A DNA stretch of 64,000 bases from positions 1-64,000 of the forward strand of contig JAHBMJ010004449.1 of NCBI GenBank assembly GCA_018398765.1, given 5' to 3'. Of the stretch, positions 57,041 through 64,000 are shown piece after piece. Position 1 is the first letter of the stretch. Each line of letters begins with the position of its first letter. Source of the stretch: Chromera velia (taxonomy: Eukaryota; Sar; Chromeraceae). A program made the position numbers and the translations under genes. The notes under the pieces are model-generated. The model did not search any database, had not been told where the DNA came from, and worked only from the letters and a program-made list of their open reading frames with translations.

Positions 57041-60000
57041 ATGGACCTGGACGTGTTTGACGCTTTCGATGAGGAGAAGGCGGAGGAGGTAGTGGCAGAG
57101 AGCCGGAAGAGGGCCTCTGGGGATGCAGAGGGGGACGGGGCGGGTGAGGGGGGAGACGGGGAGATGGGGGAAGAGGAAGATCCTCAGAAGAAGACGAAGA
57201 AAACGAAGAGGATTGATGACATGTTGCAAAAAGAGATTGAAGCAGCTGCGGAAGAGATGGAGGATCCATTTTCGGGGGACCAAGACACGTATGATGTCGA
57301 GTTTGAGACGTTCTCAACGGATGGAACCAACTGTGCACACGAATGCATCAAACCACGGGGATGGACCAGGAAGCCCCGCCCGACCGGGCCCCCTGCAAAG
57401 GAATATAAATTTACGTTGGATGCTTTCCAGCAGGCTGCCGTGGGTGCATTGGAGATTCAAGAGTCAGTACTGGTCTCTGCACATACATCAGCAGGGAAGA
57501 CGGTGGTGGCAGAGTACGCGATTTCGATGGCGTTGCGAGACAAACAACGCGTGATCTATACGTCACCCATCAAGGCTTTGTCAAACCAAAAGTTCAGAGA
57601 CCTTTCCGAAGAGTATAAGGATGTGGGGTTGATGACAGGGGACGTGACCTTGAATCACAATGCGAGTGTGATGGTGATGACAACAGAGATCTTGAGAAGT
57701 ATGTTGTACAGAGGATCGGAACTCTGCAGAGAAATGGCATGGGTCAGTCAGGAGGCAGGCAGGCGGCAAGGCACGGGTGATATCCCGAATTGCTTTCCTT
57801 TTACAGTTTTTCATTCTGACTCTGCTCGAACTCAGCCGCTCGGGCGGTTCTTATTTTCTGACCTTCTGTGGGCCCCGTCCTGCCCTCTCGATTCCTTCCG
57901 CTCGCCCCCCTCTCCTCTCCTCTCCCCGCTCTCTTTTTTGTCTCGTGCAGCCTTCTACGTTCCTTGCCCTTCTTTGGCTTGTGTCTCCCTCTGGGTGCAT
58001 TCCGTCCCTCGTTGTCTTTCACCCTTTCCTTCTCATGTCTCTGTGTACTGAGCAAGGCAGATTCATTTCATTTTGACTGACTGTGTCCCTCCCTCTGCTC
58101 TGACTCCTTTTTTTCCTTCCTTCATTCCTTCCTTCCTTCCTTCCTTCCTTCCTTCCTTCTTCCTTCCTTCCTTCCTTCCTTCCTTCCTTCCTTCCTTCCT
58201 TCCTTCCTTCCTTCAGGTGATCTTCGATGAGATTCACTACATGAGAGACAGGGACAGGGGGGTCGTCTGGGAGGAGACCATCATCTTGCTGCCTGATGCG
58301 GTCAGTGGGTTTGGGGGTTTGCATGGGAGGGGAGGGACGACGAAAGAATTCACAAACAACGTGACAAATGAGGGGGGTGGATAGGAGGGGGGGGGGGAAT
58401 GAGTGTGCCGTTCAACCACGCTTCTTTTCGGATGTGTCTTTCCAAGCCCTGCATGGTGCACTGGTTACTTGCGGAATGCGCTGGTCTCAGTTCCTGCCTA
58501 TGTCACAGATTTTTGGCATTTTGCACATCCCTCCACTCCCCTTACTCGCTGCTTTTCCGAGTGCATTCTTTCTCTTCTGTCTCTTTCTCCCTGGGTGCAG
58601 GTCCGACTTGTGTTCCTGTCCGCAACAATCCCGAACAGCAAAGAGTTCGCTGAGTGGATCTGCCGGACGAAACATCAAGTCAGTCAGCGAGTCTCTCTGT
58701 CTCTCCCACACGTACATGCTGAAGCGTACTCGCAATTACATACAAAGAATGCACGTACACCGCGCACTTCGCCTCGCGTCCATCATACCCCCAGTTCCCC
58801 TCACTGACACTCCCTGTCCCTCCCTCTGTGCAGCCCTGTCACCTGGTCTTCACAGACTACCGCCCCACCCCCCTTCAGCACTACCTCTTTCCGTGTGGGG
58901 GGGAGGGCCTCTTCCTCGTCTACGACGAGAAGAAAAACTTCCATGAGGACAACTTCAGCAAGGTGCGTGCGACTCTCTGTCGGTCTGTGCGTATTTTGGC
59001 CCACAAGACTGGCACCTGTGCAGTTTTTTTAAATTGCATCATTTAGGGTGATGCAGTTTGTCATTCTCCCGCAGTGAAAGTTCTCCCTCTGGTGGGGAGT
59101 CTGGATTGCTGTTCAGGGTCTTTTGCTTTCTCATTCATCAAAACCTTGCACGCAAAAGTGCGGTGCTGGTCCGCCTTCGCCTGTCGTTGCAACTGCCAGC
59201 GACAGTTAGCCACTTCTTTCTGTCCCGCTCGGCGCCAATCAAGGGGGACGCCTGCAAGCATTTGCTCCGCTTGCTTTGTGGGCCTTTCATTTCTTTCGCA
59301 TGCCGCGTCCTCCTTTTGTTTTGCTGTGTCTACAGGTGTGCATGCTCTGTGTGTGTATCTGTCTGTGTGTGCATTCATTCGTGCAGGCTGTCACCGCCCT
59401 GCAGCAAGGAGTGGAGGACATGCAATTGGCCGGCAAGGGAACGAAATCGAAGGAGATGAACAGGCTGAAGAGCCAAAAGATGCGAACAAAAAACGACGTC
59501 GAGAAAATTCTGTCAATGACGAAAGTACGTCGAGAAGCACCAAAGAATCCGGAAGGAAAAAATGAAAGAACCATTCAAGCAACAGAAGGAGGGAGAGAGG
59601 TGGTGAGGTAAACAGGAAGAACAAAGGATGGAAAAAAGATAGGTGGGCGACCCGATCCGCTCCACGTCGAAAGAGGCATCAAATCCTTTTCTAACCCCTC
59701 TGCCTTTTCCTCCGTCTAGACTCTCTCTCGTCTACAAATTCGTCGTTGCGTTTTCTTGTTCTTTTTTTTTGTATTGTGTGCAGAGAAGGGGGTATCTCCC
59801 TGTCATCGTTTTCTCCTTCAGCAAGAGAGACGTCGAGTCGAACGCGATGGGCATGAAGGGTCTCGATCTGACCAGCGAGGAGGAGAAGGAGACGATCAAC
59901 ATGATCTGGCAGAACGCCCTCGGCACGTTGGCAGATGAGGACAAGGAGCTTCCCCAACTTGAGGCAGTGAAGCCGCTCCTTCTGCAGGGGTTCGGGATGC

Positions 60001-60783
60001 ATCATGGGGGTCTTCTGCCAATTGTGAAGGAAGTCACAGAGATTCTCTTCGGGGAATCTCTCATCAAGGTCAGGCAACAGTCCAGTCTGTTTGGGGTCTT
60101 TTTCTTTTTCTTCGGCCTCCTCTCGGGTTCTGTGTGCAACCGTGTCGGGAGGCATTTGCTGATTACAGTTGGTTGTTTCTTGTTTTCCCTCTGTCTGTCT
60201 GCCCTCAGGTTTTATTTGCCACTGAGACCTTCGCTATGGGAATCAACATGCCTGCCAAGACAGTGGTGTTCACGGACATCCGCAAGTGGGACGGGGTGGA
60301 ACGCCGAACCGTCACATCGGGTGGGTGGGTGGGTGCGTGCGTGGGTGAGTGAGGAAGAGAGGACTAAAAAGGGAGTGCGGGGGGACAGACAATGAGCGAA
60401 GCAGAAACCATAGGGCGTTGGAATGGGCTAGGAGTTCTTATTTCCTTTCGTGTCTTTGGTTTTCTCTTGAAACAAGTTCCAGCCCCTTCCTTTTGAGCAG
60501 CGAGAGTCAGTTCTTCGCGTTTTCATGGATGCAGCAGGAAGAGCTTTACCTTTTTCGCCCTCCCTCCCTCTGTCTGTGTGTGTCTGAGTGCGAGCAGGTG
60601 AGTACATCCAGATGAGTGGGAGGGCAGGAAGACGAGGTCTGGATGACCGGGGTATCTCTATTCTGATGTTGAACGAGAGAGTAGAGCCAGATGTTGCGAA
60701 GGCCATCTTCACCGGAGAGCCCACAAGAATCGACTCAGCTTTCAAATTGTCCTTCAATATGCTGCTCAACCTTCTCAGGTCGC

Positions 60784-60814
<31 letters not shown>

Positions 60815-63798
60815 GCGTTTTTGTCTACCTGCCTTCCTGCCTGCCAATCTGTCTCTCTCTATGTCTGTCGAGGTGCGTATGTATCTCTTCCTGCCTCCAA
60901 ATTCTGCAAACGAGACTTCGTCCAATGCCATCCTATCTTCGGGACCGATTTGATTCTTTGGGCTGTTTGTCCTCTCAGCTTCTTGATGTCGGTCCTCTGA
61001 GTGTCTTGCCTTTCTTTTCCTTCTGTCTCCTTTTGACCCCAATAGAGAGACAGTGCGTGAGGAAACCCAAGTGTACGTTTGCATTTGCCTCCCAGGAATG
61101 CGTTGGTGTGTTTCTCTTCCCTCTGCTCTTCTTCCTTCCTTCTTTCAGAGTTGAGGGAGCAGACCCCCACTACATGATCGCGCGGTCCTTCCACCAGTTT
61201 CAGGTCGGCATCAATCAACCAATCAATCAATCAATAAATGAATCAATCGAGTGCCCCTCACTGCATGTATGCACGCATGGTTTGGCATCACCCAATCAGG
61301 CAGCTTTCCGTGGGAAGATGGAACGGACTGTTTTGGGTTTTGAAGATCCGTTGCTTTTTGTGGTTGTCCTTTTTGGTGTTTGAGGAGCTGTGTGTATGTG
61401 TATGTTTGTGTAGTTTTTTTCTCTGTGTTTCCGCGTCTGATTGTCTTGTTTCTGTGTGTCGATGTGACCGATGACCATGTTTCCTTCGTCGCCCGGTTGA
61501 TGCAGCGATTTAAGCGTGCGGTAACGTTGAAGGAGGAGCATCGGAAAGCAACGTTGGCAGTTGAAGAATTCGGAATGCCGAGGGAAATCTGCGAGAGAGA
61601 GGCCAGAGAAGCAGGAGAGGCGGCGCCTGAGTGGCCCAAGAAGGTGGACGTCAACGAAGCCGTGGCAGACTACACAGCCTGCAGGTAGGTAGAGGGGCTG
61701 GGTGGATGACACTCCTGTCTCTTTCTCTTCAACCGCCTAGCCTCTCCCTTTGCACTGGCTGTCGCGACCTCTCTATTTCTGTCTGTGCCTGCCTGCCTGC
61801 CTGCCTACCTGCCTGTGCACTGACTGTCGGGACCTCTCTATTTCTGTCTGTGCCTGCGTGCCGGCCTGCCTGCCTGACCAAGAAAAAGAAACAAACATGG
61901 GGGAAGTTCATTCAGATGTATGTCTTACGCCTGACTGCCTGCAGGTTTGAGATTCTCGAGAGAATAGCCAAGGGAATTCGGGACATTGTCTTCAGACCCG
62001 AACACTCAGCCAGGTTCCTCACGCCCGGTCAGTGCGGTATCTGCTAGTCTGTCTGTCAACAAATCCATCAAATGTTTCCTTTCCAGCTTCCAGAAACGGT
62101 TTGTGCCTTCTCATTCTTTGTGGCGTGGGTCGTTTGGGGTTGATCGAGGGGTCCTTTTTTGACTGGACATGAACATGGTTGCTTGCCTTTCTGCAGGAAG
62201 GGCGGTTTCTGTGCGGCTGCCGGGGCGGCCCCTTTTTGGCTGGGGTCTGGTGCTGAATGCGACCCGTACTCTGAACAAAGACGAGAAGCTGCAGCGTCTG
62301 CACAGAGAACAGAAGGCACGGGGGAGGGGCTACGACCCGGTAGCAGAGGACGCCGCCATGGAGCAGGTCACGATGATCGTCGATATTCTGCTCTGTGTGA
62401 AGAGCGGATCGGGGGCTCCTTCGAGGTGTGTGGGTTTGGGCTTTTGGGGTTCGGGTCCGAGGTTTTGTTCGCTCTCGAACTCTTTGTTTGGTCTTTGGTG
62501 AGGGGAATTGCTCTCTCAGTAGAAAGACTGCCGTAATTTTTGGAGGGAGGAAAGGGGGGCGCAAGTGGAGTTCGTTAGGAAAAGAAGCGATGCCAAAGTG
62601 CGCAGTTCGTCTCATCCTTTTCCAAGCGTGAAGTTCTTTACCTCGTAGGCGTGTATGTGAAGAGGTGTCTAATTGATTTTACATCTGTGTGAGCGTGTGT
62701 GTGTGTGAGAGAGAGAGTGTGTGTGTGCGTGTGTGCGTGTGTCCGAGTGCAGCGACGAGGACTTGAAGAAGGTGGAGACTCCTTTCGGCAATCCCGCGGC
62801 ATTTCAGGGAGGGGCCGCGCCGCCCCTCTATCAGATTGAGCCTGGGGACATGTCCGACGCGTTGGGCTCCAAGCTGATTGTTGTGCCCTGTTGCTTGGAT
62901 GTCCTGGACAGAATATCCAAGGTGGGTCGATGGGTGGATGCTTCGGGGGCCAGGATGGAGTGCAGAGGGGATAGACACTGCTATACAGAAGAGGACAAGG
63001 GTCTCCAAAAGTGTGTGATCGCTTGAGCGTCTTCTGCCTTTTTTTTCGCAAAATGCAGGCGACCAAAGAAAGCGCGTGTCAGACGGGATGCATCATTCTG
63101 TGTCCCCGATCTTTCGAGTGACTCTGCCTTTAGTTGCAGTATTTCTTCTTTCCTTGTTTTCTCATTCCGTTTTTTTTGTAGATTTGGGACACGAAGAAGC
63201 TGCGGATGCGACTCTTACCTCTGTTTGTAAGCGTGTCTGTCTTTGACTTTATTTCTCTGTTCACCGTCTGGCATCTCTCTCTTTTCCCCTTACTTTTCCC
63301 CCGTGTCCTGCCTGCCTGCCTCCACTCAGATGAAAATCGACAAAATGGATCAACAGTGGGATCTCCGGTCCGAAGAGAAGAGGACAAGCGTCAGTTGGTC
63401 GTTCCTTTGTTGTTTTTGTCTTCCTTACTGAGATTTTTCGGACTCGTTCATCTCTGTCTTTCCTTCACAGCACGCCATTCAATAAAGCAGATTTTTCGGT
63501 CGCGTTGGCAACGGCCTCGGGCCCCCGACAGTCAGTCCATTAGTTGTGTACTGCATGTCTCACTCATGCTGCTACAGTTGACTACAATCGCGGAGGTGCA
63601 AAAGACCAGGGCAGGGCCAGATTTGTTTCTCCTTCTTGCTCTCTCCCTGTTCAGTTCCCTGGTTCCTTTCTTCTCTTTGCAGTTTCAGCTGCTGCTCTCA
63701 GATGCCTGGTCTAACGCGTCGACGCACCCAGAAGCCAACCTTCTAGACCCCAAAACAGACATGAGGATCAATAGTCCCAAGCTGGACGCTCTGTTGGA
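57041..63798 (+). CDS. Mtr4/Dob1-type (Ski2-like) exosome RNA helicase, 16 exons, 3' end outside window
   Basis: Exons 57041-57742, 58217-58300, 58601-58678, 58834-58962, 59387-59524, 59784-60068, 60209-60320, 60598-60778, 61149-61203, 61506-61684, 61945-62027, 62197-62425, 62753-62921, 63182-63226, 63330-63389 and 63683-63798 agree in phase at GT-AG borders and give 881 residues of an expected 1000 or so. Seen in order: acidic N-terminus; Walker [25 protein letters not shown] box ([20 protein letters not shown]); [75 protein letters not shown]; then the arch/KOW region ([16 protein letters not shown]) and LLDPKTDM. In other eukaryotes Mtr4 unwinds RNA for the nuclear exosome in the TRAMP complex. 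Exons 14-15 are the least certain. The exon 7 donor lies in a GGGT run. Confidence 0.93.
58107..58214. repeat. TTCC microsatellite in helicase intron 1
   Basis: About 100 bp of (TTCC)n running straight into the acceptor TTCAG of exon 2, so the repeat itself supplies the polypyrimidine tract. Confidence 0.95.
60784..60815. repeat. CTGT microsatellite in helicase intron 8
   Basis: (CTGT)n directly after the exon 8 donor; similar CTGC/CCTG words recur in intron 10 (61785-61880). Confidence 0.9.
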
Positions 63799-64000
63799 GT
63801 GAGTGGGGGGTTTTCTGTTGTGGGGAGGGGGGTCAGAACTTGAGGGGGGGGGATGGGTCGGGTATGCGTTCGTATGGATGCATGTACACGTGGTCGCTTC
63901 GAGGAAGGCAGAGAGACAGGAGTGAAGAGGAGGAAGGAGAGAGGAGGGAAGAAGTGTCCGATGCTAAAGCAACATCTGTCTTTTGTGGTGTCCTTCTGGG
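63799..64000 (+). other. Helicase intron 16, open at window edge
   Basis: Begins GTGAGTGGGG after TTGGA; G-rich, no further exon seen before the end of the window. Confidence 0.7.

Noticed and set aside
1-64000. CRISPR arrays, operons, riboswitches, tRNA or rRNA genes
   Set aside because: The genome is eukaryotic with introns throughout. Tandem repeats here are microsatellites without spacers, and no cloverleaf with proper A and B boxes was seen by eye.

Overview
The window looks like nuclear DNA from a photosynthetic alveolate of the chromerid type (Chromera velia or a close relative); this is inference. The grounds are intron-rich genes with GT-AG introns of roughly 90-600 nt, abundant microsatellites inside introns and between genes, both LTR and non-LTR retroelements, and a bestrophin channel whose N-terminus looks like the bipartite signal-plus-transit leader of an alga with a complex plastid. 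Nothing resembles bacterial operons, tRNA or rRNA genes, or CRISPR.

Layout. 1-1098 (-): 5' part of an unrecognised F-box/ankyrin-like protein. 1.1-11.5 kb: gene-poor, partly AT-rich DNA with simple repeats. 11.56-17.16 kb (-): a four-exon gene whose exons join in frame into about 1461 residues carrying a MYND zinc finger, ankyrin repeats, a protein kinase domain and a C-terminal pair of RING/IBR-like zinc domains. 19.8-21.1 kb: 5'-truncated non-LTR retrotransposon with three in-frame stops. 24.4-27.9 kb (-): complete seven-exon bestrophin-type anion channel, probably plastidial. 29.6-30.3 kb (+): exons of a membrane protein. 30.3-34.5 kb: GACA, CA and TTCT tracts and a 0.53-kb direct duplication. 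34.5-38.2 kb: degenerate Ty3/gypsy element with a chromodomain. 38.2-41.8 kb: no gene, one small TIR element. 41.8-47.3 kb: a TA-flanked TIR element into which a Ty1/copia element (250-bp LTRs, AGTTA target duplication) has inserted. 47.4-50.0 kb (-): exons of an unknown gene with an internally duplicated exon pair. 50.5-53.4 kb (+): E2 ubiquitin-conjugating enzyme plus F-box-like and conserved C-terminal region, with two apparent frameshifts. 54.8-56.4 kb (-): ankyrin-repeat protein. 57.0-63.8 kb (+): sixteen exons of an Mtr4/Dob1-type RNA helicase that runs off the right edge.

The host genes do not form one pathway. Two bear on ubiquitin signalling (the RING-type kinase fusion and the E2 protein) and several use ankyrin repeats. 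The last two genes are divergent and share a 0.63-kb intergenic region. All exon models were built by eye from reading frames, splice consensus and phase agreement. Family assignments come from recognised motifs, not from searches.
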